64,000 nt of DNA from SYFT01 sp964471115 (GCA_964471115.1 CAYYFE010000005.1:83877-147876); one strand, 5' to 3'; positions 8,905-17,746 are shown, counted from the first letter of the stretch. Notes: generated from the letters alone by a model not told the origin. Translations and numbers: made by a program.

Positions 8905-10260
8905 TCAGATCGTGATCGTTTCGCGATGCGACGGCGTCTTCACCGTCCATGTCAACTCGTGCTCAATCGTCGCCTTCAGCGCATCCATGGGGCCCGGTTC
9001 TCCGTGCACCAGGCACACCAGCGACGGCGGCGTCTTGATCGACTTGAGCCAGCGCATGATTTCGTTGCGGTCCGCGTGCGCCGAGATCGAGTCGAGCGAC
9101 TCGATCCGGGCGCGCACCGGAATCTGTTCCCAGTGAATCTTGACCGTGCCGGCGCCTTCCAGGAGCATGCGCCCGCGGGTCCCTTCGGCCTGATACCCGG
9201 CGAACAACACGGTGTTCTTCTCGTCGGGCAACACCTTCTTCAGGTGGTGCAGCACACGGCCGCCGGTGGCCATCCCGCTGGAGGAGATGATGATGGCCGG
9301 CCGCGTGTCTTCCTGAATCCGCCGCGAGTCGGCAATCGACGACACCACGTTCAGGCGCGCCGTGCAGAAGTTGCGCAGCCCTTCGTCGAGTTCGTGCAGG
9401 CGGTCCCGGTACTCGGCCAGCACTTCAACAGCCATGGGGCTGTCGACGTACACCGGCAGCGCGGGAATCGCCTTCCGGTCTTCCAGTTTCCGCACCCAGT
9501 ACAGGAGCTCTTCCACGCGGCCCAGGGCAAAGGCCGGGATGACCACCTTGCCTTTCCGCTCGAACGTCTCACTGATGATCCGCGCCAGCTTCGCGCCATC
9601 GTCATCCGGTTCGTGCGCGCGATCGCCGTAGGTGGATTCAACGAGCACAACGTCGGCGTCGGGGGGTGCGGCGGGATCGGGCAGGACGGGCCGGCGGTAG
9701 CGGCCCAGATCGCCGCCGAACAGGATGGACTTGCCCTCCGACTCGACCTTGATGTGCGCGTACGCCGAACCCAGCAGGTGGCCGGCGTTGTGGAAGGTGA
9801 GCTCCAGCCCCGGCGCGATCGGTATCGGCCGGTCGTAGCCGATGGGCTGCAGCTGGAGGATGGCCTTGGCGGCGTCGTTGGAGGTGAACAAGGCCAGCGC
9901 GGGCTTGTGTTTCGTGCGGCCGGTCCGGTTGGCGCGTTCGGCGTCTTCTTCCTGCAGGCGCGCGGCGTCTTCCATCACGATCTGCGCCAGCTCCTTGGTG
10001 CCGCCGGTACAGAACACCCGGCCGGAGAACCCCTGCGCCACCAGCCTCGGCAGCAGACCGCAGTGGTCCAGATGCGCATGCGTCAGGACGACCGCATCGA
10101 TCGACTCGGGCGGCACCGCAAACGGTTCCCAATTGCGTTCCCGCAGCGATTTCAGTCCCTGGAACATACCGCAGTCGACCAGCACCCGGGTGTGGCCGAC
10201 CTCGAGCAGATACTTCGAGCCGGTGACGGTGCGCGCGGCACCAAGAAATGTCAGTTTCAT
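8905..10260 (-). CDS. Metallo-beta-lactamase / beta-CASP RNA nuclease-like protein
   Basis: This 451-residue protein begins MKLTFLGAARTVTGSKYLL and has the metallo-beta-lactamase signature THAHLDHCG, a further ligand region at FHNAGHLLGSAY, and the beta-CASP motifs SSSGMATGGR and the final SAHADR. The arrangement matches the YSH1/CPSF73-like bacterial exonuclease family, which processes RNA ends in the cytoplasm. The full domain set and length are normal. The ATG at 10260 overlaps the stop of the upstream PLP enzyme (ATGA), so the two are translationally coupled. The physiological RNA target cannot be read from the sequence. Confidence 0.92.
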   Translation of the reverse strand: MKLTFLGAARTVTGSKYLLEVGHTRVLVDCGMFQGLKSLRERNWEPFAVPPESIDAVVLTHAHLDHCGLLPRLVAQGFSGRVFCTGGTKELAQIVMEDAARLQEEDAERANRTGRTKHKPALALFTSNDAAKAILQLQPIGYDRPIPIAPGLELTFHNAGHLLGSAYAHIKVESEGKSILFGGDLGRYRRPVLPDPAAPPDADVVLVESTYGDRAHEPDDDGAKLARIISETFERKGKVVIPAFALGRVEELLYWVRKLEDRKAIPALPVYVDSPMAVEVLAEYRDRLHELDEGLRNFCTARLNVVSSIADSRRIQEDTRPAIIISSSGMATGGRVLHHLKKVLPDEKNTVLFAGYQAEGTRGRMLLEGAGTVKIHWEQIPVRARIESLDSISAHADRNEIMRWLKSIKTPPSLVCLVHGEPGPMDALKATIEHELTWTVKTPSHRETITI

Positions 10261-11234
10261 GCAAACAGTCCTGGCTGACCGCCCGTGTGCCAGAACAACA
10301 CACGATCGTCAGGGGTGAAATGTCCCGTGCGGACAAGGTGAATCAGGCCGGCCATCGCCTTGGCGGTGTACACCGGATCGAGCACGACGCCTTCCGAGCG
10401 GGCGGTGAGCTCCAGCGCTTCGGTTGAGCCCGGTGTGGGGATGCCATATCCGTCGCCCACGAATTCGTCGCGAACATCGATCTCCCGGTCCAGACCAACG
10501 GCGGCCGATGACGCACCGAGGTCGGCCGCCAGCATGGTGAGCAGATCCCGGATGATGCCACTCAGCCGCTCGCGGGGTTCATCGGCGCTGATCCCGATGA
10601 CGCGGCTGGCCATCCCGAACAGGGTTGTCCCCGCGATCAGTCCAGCCTGTGTACCGCCCGAAGAGCTGGCGTGCACGATGTGGGTGGGTGAGACGTCGGC
10701 GGCCACCACCTCTTCGATGCCACGCGCGAAGCCGGCGGCGCCGATTGAGGTCGACGCGCCGAGGGGAATCACAAACGGGATCCGGCCGGCCCGGCGTTCT
10801 TCGTCGGCCACCGCGTCCATCATCGTGGCGCGGCCATCCCTGGTCTCGACGTAGCGCACATCGGCGCCAAACAGCTGATCCAGCAGCGCGTTGCCCGTGA
10901 CCTTCGAAGGTCGGGCGCCATTGACCACCAACACCACCCGCAGGCCAAGGGCGGCGCCTGCCGCCGCCGTGGCCCGGCAGTGATTCGACTGGACGCCGCC
11001 GCAGGTGATGAGGGTGGCCGCGCCGGCCTTCTGCGCCTGGGCGAGCACCGTCTGCAGCTTGCGCACCTTGTTGCCGCCCATGCCGAAGGTCAGCAGGTCA
11101 TCCCGCTTGATGAACAGGTGTGGCGCCCCCGGCCCCAGCGCAGTCCGCAGGCGATCGAGGCGGTCGATGGGCGTGGAGTGGCGCGTGAGGGCGACCGACG
11201 GCACGGCCCTCAGTGTTGCCAGCGCTGTGGCCAT
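10257..11234 (-). CDS. PLP-dependent D-cysteine desulfhydrase / ACC deaminase family enzyme
   Basis: This 325-residue fold-type II PLP enzyme contains FIKRDDLLTFGMGGNKVRKL, where the lysine after GGN is the expected Schiff-base residue, followed by TCGGVQSNHCRATAAAGAALG. Those motifs are shared by D-cysteine desulfhydrase and 1-aminocyclopropane-1-carboxylate deaminase, and the sequence alone does not separate the two. It is first in a long minus-strand run of coupled genes. A TAGACT box sits 9 nt before its ATG, suggesting transcription starts almost at the start codon. Confidence 0.88.
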   Translation of the reverse strand: MATALATLRAVPSVALTRHSTPIDRLDRLRTALGPGAPHLFIKRDDLLTFGMGGNKVRKLQTVLAQAQKAGAATLITCGGVQSNHCRATAAAGAALGLRVVLVVNGARPSKVTGNALLDQLFGADVRYVETRDGRATMMDAVADEERRAGRIPFVIPLGASTSIGAAGFARGIEEVVAADVSPTHIVHASSSGGTQAGLIAGTTLFGMASRVIGISADEPRERLSGIIRDLLTMLAADLGASSAAVGLDREIDVRDEFVGDGYGIPTPGSTEALELTARSEGVVLDPVYTAKAMAGLIHLVRTGHFTPDDRVLFWHTGGQPGLFA

Positions 11235-11243
11235 TCACCTGCA

Positions 11244-11249
11244 AGTCTA
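11244..11249 (-). promoter_or_regulatory. -10-like box TAGACT for the minus-strand operon
   Basis: TAGACT lies 9 nt upstream of the ATG at 11234, in the 42-bp divergent gap. It overlaps the plus-strand box at 11248-11253. No convincing -35 element is seen. Confidence 0.4.
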
Positions 11250-11253
11250 TACT
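11248..11253 (+). promoter_or_regulatory. -10-like box TATACT for the MetF-like gene
   Basis: TATACT matches the -10 consensus at five of six positions and lies 23 nt before the GTG at 11277, which leaves room for the GGAG ribosome-binding site just before that GTG. The -35 position is weak (TGTGGC-like). Confidence 0.45.
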
Positions 11254-11276
11254 TCAAAGGCTGTGCGGAGCGCCGT

Positions 11277-12128
11277 GTGCTGACTGCGAACCCCCTGCTT
11301 GACGCCCTGAGGTCCACGCCTCACGTGTTGTCGGTCGAACTGCGCCCGCCCCGGGCGGAACTGAACGCCGAAGCCGGGATGGACGCGTGGATCGACACGT
11401 ATCACGCCGTGCGCGGCCTGGTGCGGCAGGGTCTGTTCGTGTATCTCACCGACAGCGCGGTTGGCGAGAAGGAGGAGAACAACCTCCGGCACCTGGTGAT
11501 CAATCTGGGCAACGACGTGCCGCGCAGCCACGTGATTCCGTTCCTCACGACAAAACACACGCGGGAGTACTGTCTGTCGTACGCCGAACGGGCGCTGCAT
11601 GCCGGGTTTCCGACGCTGGTGGTGCTGGGCGGTGACAAGTCGGTGGGGCCGCCTCGGTGCGTGGAACACGCGTGGCAGCTGCGCGAGGACATTCGCAGGC
11701 ACGTACCCGAGCTGGCGCTGGGCGGCTGGGCCAACCCGCACCAACATCCGCTGACCCAGGTGAGTTATCTGGCCGACGCGCGATTCTCAGGCGAGCTTTT
11801 TCTCACGCAGATCGTCTCGCACCACGACCTGCCCAAGGTCGAGGCGTTCCTGCAGGCGCAACAGCAGGCGGGGGTCACGCTGCCGGGCATCTTCGGCGTC
11901 TTTTATTACCGCAGCGCCAACCCGAAGACGTTGCAGACGTTGTCGCAGTTTCTCTCGGTGCCCGCCGAAGGCCTGACCCGCGAGTTTGGCGCGGGCGACT
12001 CACCGGAAGCGATCTGCGCGCGGTCCATCCGCGAACTTCGCCACGCCGGCGTCCGCCACATCTATCTGTCGAACCTGCCCATCCGCGGCACCGCGCGCGT
12101 CCTGCAACGGATTCTGGATTTGGTGTAA
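11277..12128 (+). CDS. Methylenetetrahydrofolate reductase (MetF)-like protein
   Basis: The start is a GTG at 11277 with GGAG six bases upstream; it gives 283 residues (VLTANPLLDALRSTPHVLSVELRPP). The SVELRPP opening, the LVVLGGDKSVGPPRCVEHAWQL segment and the C-terminal HIYLSNLPIRG fit the TIM-barrel fold of the MetF family. Canonical MetF proteins reduce methylenetetrahydrofolate using FAD and NAD(P)H. The usual P-x-E-F-F-P-P opening is altered to SVELRPP here, so a related C1 or cofactor-linked role is possible. It is a single-gene unit divergent from the PLP enzyme and convergent with a nitroreductase gene. Confidence 0.7.
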   Translation: MLTANPLLDALRSTPHVLSVELRPPRAELNAEAGMDAWIDTYHAVRGLVRQGLFVYLTDSAVGEKEENNLRHLVINLGNDVPRSHVIPFLTTKHTREYCLSYAERALHAGFPTLVVLGGDKSVGPPRCVEHAWQLREDIRRHVPELALGGWANPHQHPLTQVSYLADARFSGELFLTQIVSHHDLPKVEAFLQAQQQAGVTLPGIFGVFYYRSANPKTLQTLSQFLSVPAEGLTREFGAGDSPEAICARSIRELRHAGVRHIYLSNLPIRGTARVLQRILDLV

Positions 12129-12141
12129 ATGAGCTCGGAGG

Positions 12142-12738
12142 TCATTTCCACGTCCCTTCGAAGACCAGCGCCGACAGCGGTTTGCGCGAACGCGGCGTGA
12201 CTTCCAGGGCGCGGTGTTTCTCGAGGGCCAGCGACTCGGCCGGCCCCGGGTACCCAATCGCCATGACCACGGCGATCTCGTAATCCTCCGGCACACCGAT
12301 GACGGCCGTCGCCGCGGCGCGGTCGAATCCCTCCATCTGCCGCACGCCCAGGCCCATCGACTGCGCCTGCAGGGTCAGAAGCGCCACGGCGTGGCCGGTG
12401 TCGTAGTAGGCGTGCCGGTTGGCTTCGCCCGCATCACCCACGTGCAGCTTGACGGCCACGACCACCAGCACCGGCGCGGCCGGGGCCCACGCCTGGTTGC
12501 CCGCCGACAGCGTGGCCACCAGCGACGCATGCACCTCCGGGTGCGCGCGACGGTCGACCAGCACGAAGCGCCACGGCTGTTCGTTGCGCGAGGAGGGCGC
12601 CCATCGGGCGGCCTCGAACAGCCGCGCCAGCGACGCCTCGTTAATGGCTCGCGATGCATCGTACGCACGCGGACTCCAGCGCAACCGGATCAGATCGAGC
12701 ACTTCATGATCGGTACTGGCATGTTTCGGATGGGTCAT
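12142..12738 (-). CDS. Nitroreductase family flavoprotein
   Basis: This 198-residue protein has the family hallmarks: RWSPRAYD near the N-terminus, ARWAPSSRNEQPWRF (FMN and substrate binding), DTGHAVALLTLQAQSMGLG and a C-terminal VVMAIGYPG. Members bind FMN and reduce nitro compounds, quinones or flavins with NAD(P)H. I chose the ATG at 12738 (MTHPKHASTDHEVLDLI), because upstream residues look unlike the family and the divergent aminotransferase gene starts 29 bp away. The gene is convergent with the MetF-like gene, with 13 bp between their stops. Confidence 0.88.
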   Translation of the reverse strand: MTHPKHASTDHEVLDLIRLRWSPRAYDASRAINEASLARLFEAARWAPSSRNEQPWRFVLVDRRAHPEVHASLVATLSAGNQAWAPAAPVLVVVAVKLHVGDAGEANRHAYYDTGHAVALLTLQAQSMGLGVRQMEGFDRAAATAVIGVPEDYEIAVVMAIGYPGPAESLALEKHRALEVTPRSRKPLSALVFEGTWK

Positions 12739-12753
12739 GGCCTCGTCACCAGC

Positions 12754-12759
12754 TATCAT
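12754..12759 (+). promoter_or_regulatory. -10-like box TATCAT, 7 nt before the aminotransferase ATG
   Basis: TATCAT is followed by 7 nt and the ATG at 12767, with no Shine-Dalgarno sequence between. This geometry suggests a leaderless or near-leaderless transcript and supports the choice of start. Confidence 0.4.
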
Positions 12760-12766
12760 CTCCCGA

Positions 12767-13957
12767 ATGGCCCGGTTTCTCGACTCCGTCCCCTTCTCCG
12801 GCATCATCCGCATCCGCGATCTGATGTATTCGGTGGATCGCCCGTTCCGCCTCGATCAGGGCGACGTCAGCTTCGACGCGCCGGATTCGGTGAAGGAGGC
12901 GCTGCGGAAGGCCGTCACCGACAACCGCACGCACTACGTGCAGACGACGGGGATTCCGCGGCTGCTGGAACTGCTCGTCGACAAGATGCAGACGAAGAAC
13001 CACATCCCGGTGGCCGGCCCGGATGAGGTGATGGTCACCAACGGCGGCATCCACGCGCAGTACATCGCGTGCCTCGCGCTGCTGGAACCCGGCGATGAAG
13101 TGCTCGTGCCCGATCCGGCATGGCCGCCCACCGTCAGCAACATCCTGGCGGCCCAGGCCAGGCCGGTGCCGTACCCCGTGCATGAATCGCTGGGCTGGCG
13201 TCCCGACATTCTGGAAATTGCGTCGCTGGTCACGCCGCGCACGAAGGCGATTGTCCTCAACACGCCCTGCAATCCCACCGGCGGCGTGTTGACGAAGGCC
13301 GACCTCGAAGCGCTGGCGGCGCTGGTGAGCGAGCGGGACCTCTGGGTGTTCTCAGACGAGGCGTACGAAGACTTCCTGTACGACGGCCGCGAGCATCACA
13401 GCATTGCGGCATTCCCGGGGCTGTACGACCGGACCATTCCGCTGTTCACGCTGAGCAAGACGTACGCGATCACCGGCCTGCGCCTGGGGTATCTCGCGAT
13501 CAAGGACCCGAAGATCCGCGAGCGCGCGAAGAAGGTCGTGTTCTGCACGACCTCGAACGTCTCGTCCATCGTGCAGTACGGCGCGGTGGGCGCCCTCGAG
13601 GGACCGCAGGACGTGATCGAAGCGTTCCGTCGTGAGCTGGCGGCCCGGCGCGACATCTTCTACGAGAAACTGCCGAAGGCGTCTCACGGCCTGCTGTCGG
13701 GCGCCCAGCCACACGGCGCGTTTTACGCGTTCGTGCGCGTGGACCCTGCATGGACGTCACCGCTGCCCAACGCCCCGGAGTCGTTGTCGTGGGCGATGAC
13801 GGAGTTCCTGATCAAACGCGCGCGGCTCGGCTCGGTGCCCGGCGTCGACTTCGGCGCGCGCGGCGAAGGATTCCTCCGGTTCTGCTTCGCGCGCGATCGC
13901 GCGGAGATCGAGGGCGCGCTGGACTCAATGCACGAGGCCCTTGGCGCGCACCAGTGA
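12767..13957 (+). CDS. Class I/II PLP-dependent aminotransferase
   Basis: This 396-residue fold-type I enzyme shows ETGTxxLL-like HYVQTTGIPRLLELL, the NTPCNPTGGVL motif, SDEAYEDFLYDG with the pyridine-binding aspartate, the Schiff-base lysine K231 in TLSKTYAITGLRLGY, and a carboxylate-binding arginine near the end (FLRFCFARDR). The overall pattern is that of aspartate/aromatic aminotransferases; the amino acid substrate is not determinable. An ATG 30 bp earlier (12737) is in frame but would overlap the start of the divergent nitroreductase gene. Its 3' end overlaps the convergent PadR gene by 33 bp. Confidence 0.9.
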   Translation: MARFLDSVPFSGIIRIRDLMYSVDRPFRLDQGDVSFDAPDSVKEALRKAVTDNRTHYVQTTGIPRLLELLVDKMQTKNHIPVAGPDEVMVTNGGIHAQYIACLALLEPGDEVLVPDPAWPPTVSNILAAQARPVPYPVHESLGWRPDILEIASLVTPRTKAIVLNTPCNPTGGVLTKADLEALAALVSERDLWVFSDEAYEDFLYDGREHHSIAAFPGLYDRTIPLFTLSKTYAITGLRLGYLAIKDPKIRERAKKVVFCTTSNVSSIVQYGAVGALEGPQDVIEAFRRELAARRDIFYEKLPKASHGLLSGAQPHGAFYAFVRVDPAWTSPLPNAPESLSWAMTEFLIKRARLGSVPGVDFGARGEGFLRFCFARDRAEIEGALDSMHEALGAHQ

Positions 13958-14254
13958 GACCACTTCGGCGAGCCGTTGCGCCTCGAGCGACAACACCTCA
14001 CGGCCGAGCGGCGTAATCTCGTAGAAACGTCGCCGACCGTCGGCGGGTGTGTCCGCGCCGGACTCGGCCACCAACCCGGCGTCCACCAGCCGCCCCAGCG
14101 TGCCGTACAACGTCCCAGGGCCCAGCTTCACCTGTCCCTGCGTCCGTTCGGACGCCTCTTTGGCAATCCCGTAGCCGTGGCGCGGACCGTCGGACAGCGC
14201 CAGAAGAATGTGCAGCACGGGCTGCGTGAGTGGGAGAAACTGCTGCGCGTTCAT
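13925..14254 (-). CDS. PadR family transcriptional regulator
   Basis: This 109-residue winged-helix protein starts MNAQQFLPLTQPVLHILLAL and contains GPRHGYGIAKEA and GPGTLYGTLGRLVDAGLV, the PadR DNA-binding signature, then RRRFYEITPLG for the wing. Such regulators usually repress a neighbouring transporter or permease gene and are released by a small ligand or stress signal. Its ATG at 14254 overlaps the stop of the ADOP permease gene (ATGA), so it is translated from the same mRNA. In most acidobacterial PadR-ADOP pairs known to me the regulator comes first; here it is second. A candidate operator is the palindrome at 16981-16995. Confidence 0.93.
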   Translation of the reverse strand: MNAQQFLPLTQPVLHILLALSDGPRHGYGIAKEASERTQGQVKLGPGTLYGTLGRLVDAGLVAESGADTPADGRRRFYEITPLGREVLSLEAQRLAEVVSLVRAKGLVH

Positions 14255-16983
14255 GCGTCGCCTCTCAACACGGCCACCGGGTTGACGCGCATGGCGCGCC
14301 GCGCGGGCAACCACGCCGCCGCCAACGCGACGACCGACACCACGACCGCGGCCGTGGCGATGACCGGGACGTTCGTTCCGGTGACCCGATACAACTCACC
14401 CGCGACCTGACTGGCCGCCCACACTGCCAGCCCCGCGCCGGCGACCAGGCCCACCGCCAACAGACGCGCCGTGCCGCCAATCACACCGGCGAAGATCTGT
14501 CGAGGCACCGCGCCCAGCGCCAGGCGGATACCAATGGCGCGTTGTGACAACACCACCTGATAGGCCACGACCCCATACGTCCCGACCACCGCCAGCAGCA
14601 GCGCCACCAGGCCAAACGCCGCGGACAGCTGCGAGAGGAATCGTTGCGGCGCCGTCGCCAGCGCCACGCGCTCCGCGATGTCGTACGACACGGTCAGCGG
14701 CACCTGCGGGTCGAGGGCGGCCACCGCCTGTTGCACCGTGCCCGTCAACGACGCCGGCGGCACGGTGGTGTGCATCACGAGCCAGATCGTCGAGGTGGGC
14801 CGCACGGCAAACGGCAGGTACAAATCCGGGTCCTGCGTCGGATTGTCGGGCAGCCCTCGGAACTTCGTGTCGGCCACGACGCCGACGATGCGCATCCAGG
14901 GCCGGGGGGAATCCGATCGGCCAAGTTTGATGCGCTGGCCCACGGCGCTCTGTCCGGACCAGAACCGGGCGGCCAGCCGCTGACTGACGACCACCGGCAC
15001 ATCCGGTTCAGCCATCGAGACGGGTTGCCCGTCAAAGGCGGGCACCGATGCGCCGTCGATGAGGGCGATGCCGGCCGCGCGGAAGAAGTCATCGCTGACT
15101 TGATGCACATACACGCGGCCTTCGCGCTGCGCGGGCTCGGCGTGCGCGACATCGGCCGTGTAGAATGACGCCGACGATCCGCCGCCCAGCATCGCGTCAA
15201 CACTGACAGATGCGGCTTGCACACCCGGCAGCGTCGGCAGTCTCGTGTGGAGGTCCCGGATGACCGTCAGTCGTCGCGCCGGCTCGTAGCGGCTGTTGGG
15301 CAACTCGATGCTGGCCACAAATGTTTGACTGGTGCGGTATCCCGCCTCCACCTCGCTGAGGTTGCGGAAACTCAGACCCAGCAACACGGCCGTGGTCAGC
15401 AACGCGACGGCGCAGGCCACCTGCACTGTGGTCAGCGCCTGACGCAGGCGGACCGTTCGCGAGGAATCCGAGGCGCCACGTGATGAGGACAAGCCTGACT
15501 GCCCGGACCTGACTGACGCAATCGACGCCAGCGTAATGAACCCCGCCGCCGCCATCGTCAGACCCGCCCCCACCAGCAGCACGGGCGCCGACACCTCCGG
15601 CACGGCGAAGGTCGGCAGCGATGCCGGGTCGAGCCGGCGCAGCAGGGCGACCAGCCACCACACCAGTGGCGTGGCGGCCACCGCGCCCATCAGCGCCAAG
15701 GCGAATCCATCCGCCGCCGCCAGCGACACGATGCGGCCGCGTGTGGCGCCCAGCGACGATCGCACGGCAAACTCGAACTGCCGCGCACTCAGGCGCGCGA
15801 CCAGCAGGTTGGCGACGTTCACACACGTCATGAAGAGGATGACGCCCACGGCCGCGAGCAGGATGACCAATTGCGGCCGCACGGTGCCGTACAACGCTTC
15901 ACTCAGCAGTCGCGCCTGCGCGGTGTAACCCTTGTTGCTGACCGGATAGGCCTCGGCCAGTTGCGCGCCGACGGCGGTCAGCGCCGCGTTGGCCGCCTCG
16001 AGCGACACGCCCGGCGCCAGGCGCGCAATGGCGCCGAAGCCCCGATTGCCGCGGTTGTTCCACGAGGCATCGGTCACCAGGAACGGGTGGCGCGCAAACG
16101 GCACCCAGGCCTCCACCGTGCCGCTCGTGCCCCGGAACGTCGCCGGCATCACGCCGCTCACGATGAATGCCTGATCGTCGCCGTACAACGTGCGGCCCAC
16201 CACCTGCGGGTCGCGGTTGAAGTGCCGCTCCCAGAGCCCCTCGCTGATGAGAATCGGCGGTGTGTCATCCGCGTCGTCGCGTTCCGGCCAGACGCTGCCG
16301 ACGAGCGGCGACACGCCCAGCAGGGAGAAGTACGTCGCCCCCACCATGGCCGAGGACGTCGGCACGCCGACCCCGGTGGCGCGCACGGTCATCGTGAAAC
16401 TCGACAGCGCCGCCATGTCGGTGAAGACCGACGTGGTGCCGGCGCGATAGTCGCGCAGGTCGGGCACCGAGAAGGCGCGCGGCTCGAGCTGGTCGCGCTG
16501 CACCATCGTGCGCACCTGCAACAGACGATCGGGGTCGGCAAACGGCAGCGGCCGGAACAACACGCCGTACGCGACCGCGAAGATGGCGAGTGTGCCGCCG
16601 AGCCCGATTGCCAACGAGGCCACCGACGTGGCGGTCAGCCCGGGCCGGCGAAGCAGCGAGCGGAAGGCGTAACGAAGGTCGTGAATCCAGGACATGAACC
16701 AGGGGTCTCCTGACGGGGTGGGCTCGTGGGCTAGTGGGTTCGTGCGCTCGTGGGCTCGTGGGTTCGTGGGCTGGTGAGCTCGTGGGCTCGTGGGCTGGGG
16801 GGTGACCCAGCAGCGGATCAGATCCCAGAGCAGGCCGGCCACCGTGGCGAGAACGCCGGTCAGGCCGCGCTCACGCCGGGCCTCGGCCAGCGAAATCCGC
16901 CAGAATTCGCGGATTTCGGCCTCCCGGTGTGCCAGGCGGCGCGGGTAGAGCCGTGCGATGGAGAACATCCGTGGCCGCTGCAT
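14251..16983 (-). CDS. ADOP family ABC transporter permease with N-terminal prefix domain
   Basis: The 910-residue protein has an N-terminal prefix domain (SIARLYPRRLAHREAEIREFW and GLLWDLIRCW, residues 1-60), a repetitive linker around residues 61-90, then the MacB-like permease beginning MSWIHDLRYAFRSLLRRPG. The permease has two four-helix FtsX-type halves with large extracytoplasmic domains, as in the acidobacterial duplicated ADOP family. It should form the membrane part of an exporter; no partner ATPase is adjacent. An ATG at 16968 (MFSIARLYP) is an alternative start. The linker is encoded by ten 8-bp tandem units, and an ATG just after it could serve as an internal start if the repeat shifts frame. 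Confidence 0.9.
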   Translation of the reverse strand: MQRPRMFSIARLYPRRLAHREAEIREFWRISLAEARRERGLTGVLATVAGLLWDLIRCWVTPQPTSPRAHQPTNPRAHERTNPLAHEPTPSGDPWFMSWIHDLRYAFRSLLRRPGLTATSVASLAIGLGGTLAIFAVAYGVLFRPLPFADPDRLLQVRTMVQRDQLEPRAFSVPDLRDYRAGTTSVFTDMAALSSFTMTVRATGVGVPTSSAMVGATYFSLLGVSPLVGSVWPERDDADDTPPILISEGLWERHFNRDPQVVGRTLYGDDQAFIVSGVMPATFRGTSGTVEAWVPFARHPFLVTDASWNNRGNRGFGAIARLAPGVSLEAANAALTAVGAQLAEAYPVSNKGYTAQARLLSEALYGTVRPQLVILLAAVGVILFMTCVNVANLLVARLSARQFEFAVRSSLGATRGRIVSLAAADGFALALMGAVAATPLVWWLVALLRRLDPASLPTFAVPEVSAPVLLVGAGLTMAAAGFITLASIASVRSGQSGLSSSRGASDSSRTVRLRQALTTVQVACAVALLTTAVLLGLSFRNLSEVEAGYRTSQTFVASIELPNSRYEPARRLTVIRDLHTRLPTLPGVQAASVSVDAMLGGGSSASFYTADVAHAEPAQREGRVYVHQVSDDFFRAAGIALIDGASVPAFDGQPVSMAEPDVPVVVSQRLAARFWSGQSAVGQRIKLGRSDSPRPWMRIVGVVADTKFRGLPDNPTQDPDLYLPFAVRPTSTIWLVMHTTVPPASLTGTVQQAVAALDPQVPLTVSYDIAERVALATAPQRFLSQLSAAFGLVALLLAVVGTYGVVAYQVVLSQRAIGIRLALGAVPRQIFAGVIGGTARLLAVGLVAGAGLAVWAASQVAGELYRVTGTNVPVIATAAVVVSVVALAAAWLPARRAMRVNPVAVLRGDA
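16721..16800. repeat. In-frame octamer tandem repeat, 10 units of GGCTCGTG-like sequence
   Basis: Ten consecutive 8-bp units (GGCTCGTG and variants such as GGTTCGTG and GGCTAGTG) lie inside the ADOP permease gene. Three units make 24 bp, so the protein shows an 8-residue period (PTSPRAHQ, PTNPRAHE, RTNPLAHE). The tract separates the prefix domain from the permease core. Confidence 0.9.
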
Positions 16984-16995
16984 CCGTTACGGATG
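16981..16995. promoter_or_regulatory. Palindrome CATCCGT-T-ACGGATG at the permease start, possible PadR operator
   Basis: Two perfect 7-bp arms flank one base. The palindrome covers the ATG at 16983 and lies just upstream of the alternative start at 16968. Being next to a PadR-permease pair, it is a reasonable operator candidate; assignment to PadR is inference. Confidence 0.4.
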
Positions 16996-17020
16996 TATTA
17001 CGCAGCGAAGGCCTGGAGGT

Positions 17021-17746
17021 TCACTCAAACACGAGTTTGGCGCCGGCCACCACCAGTACAGCCCCAAGCACCTTCTTGAAGGTCGGCGTGCCGATGTGGC
17101 GACTGCCCAGCTCGGCGCCAATCAGCCCGCCGGCCACGGCCGCACCGGCCCAAAGCGGCAGTTGATCCGGCAGGTTGCCAAGGCTCGACGGGTTGCCGGC
17201 CAGACCCGCGGCGGAGTTGACCAGGATGAACGCGGCCGAAACCCCGCCGGTTTCTCGTGCGCCGGCCCAGCCCATGAACAACAGGAGGGGGCTGAGGAAG
17301 ATGCCGCCTCCAGTGCCGGTGAGTCCCGCCAGCAGCCCGATCCCGGCGCCGCTGATGATCGCCACCAGTCTGCCGGGCGGCTTCGGATTCGCGACACGCA
17401 GGTCCAGCCAGAGGCGGGCGGCCGCGGTCCACAACACGAGTCCCACCAGCGTGCGATACCACTGCCCCGGCAACGTGATGGCGCCGCCGACATAGGCCAG
17501 CGGAATCGATCCGACGATGAACGGCCAGAACAGCGACCAGGAGAACAGCCCGGCTCGCCCGAACCGCCACAACGCAATCGACGCCACCAGCAGGTTCAAC
17601 ACCAGCGCCGTCGGCCGCATCATCGGCGTGGGCATGCCAAGGAAGGTCATCGCCGCGAGATACCCGGACGCGCCGGCGTGCCCGACTGAGGAATAGAGGA
17701 TGGCGGCCAGGAAAAACGCGACCGTGAGCGCGACGGTGGAATCCAT
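17021..17746 (-). CDS. TauE/SafE family (DUF81) membrane transporter
   Basis: This 241-residue protein is almost wholly hydrophobic with about seven to eight membrane segments. It opens with VALTVAFFLAAILYSSVGHAGASGYLAAM, the GHAGASGY-type motif of the family, and repeats a related motif later (GLLAGLTGTGGGIFLSPLLLFMGW). Members are proposed sulfite, sulfoacetate or organic-anion exporters. The ATG at 17746 overlaps the stop of the SDR gene by one base (TGATG), so the two are cotranslated. No sulfur metabolism gene is adjacent, so the substrate is open. Confidence 0.88.
   Translation of the reverse strand: MDSTVALTVAFFLAAILYSSVGHAGASGYLAAMTFLGMPTPMMRPTALVLNLLVASIALWRFGRAGLFSWSLFWPFIVGSIPLAYVGGAITLPGQWYRTLVGLVLWTAAARLWLDLRVANPKPPGRLVAIISGAGIGLLAGLTGTGGGIFLSPLLLFMGWAGARETGGVSAAFILVNSAAGLAGNPSSLGNLPDQLPLWAGAAVAGGLIGAELGSRHIGTPTFKKVLGAVLVVAGAKLVFE

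Noticed and set aside
12737..12766. Earlier ATG for the class I/II aminotransferase
   Set aside because: It would overlap the divergent nitroreductase start and add ten residues unlike the family; the TATCAT box 7 nt before 12767 fits the later start.
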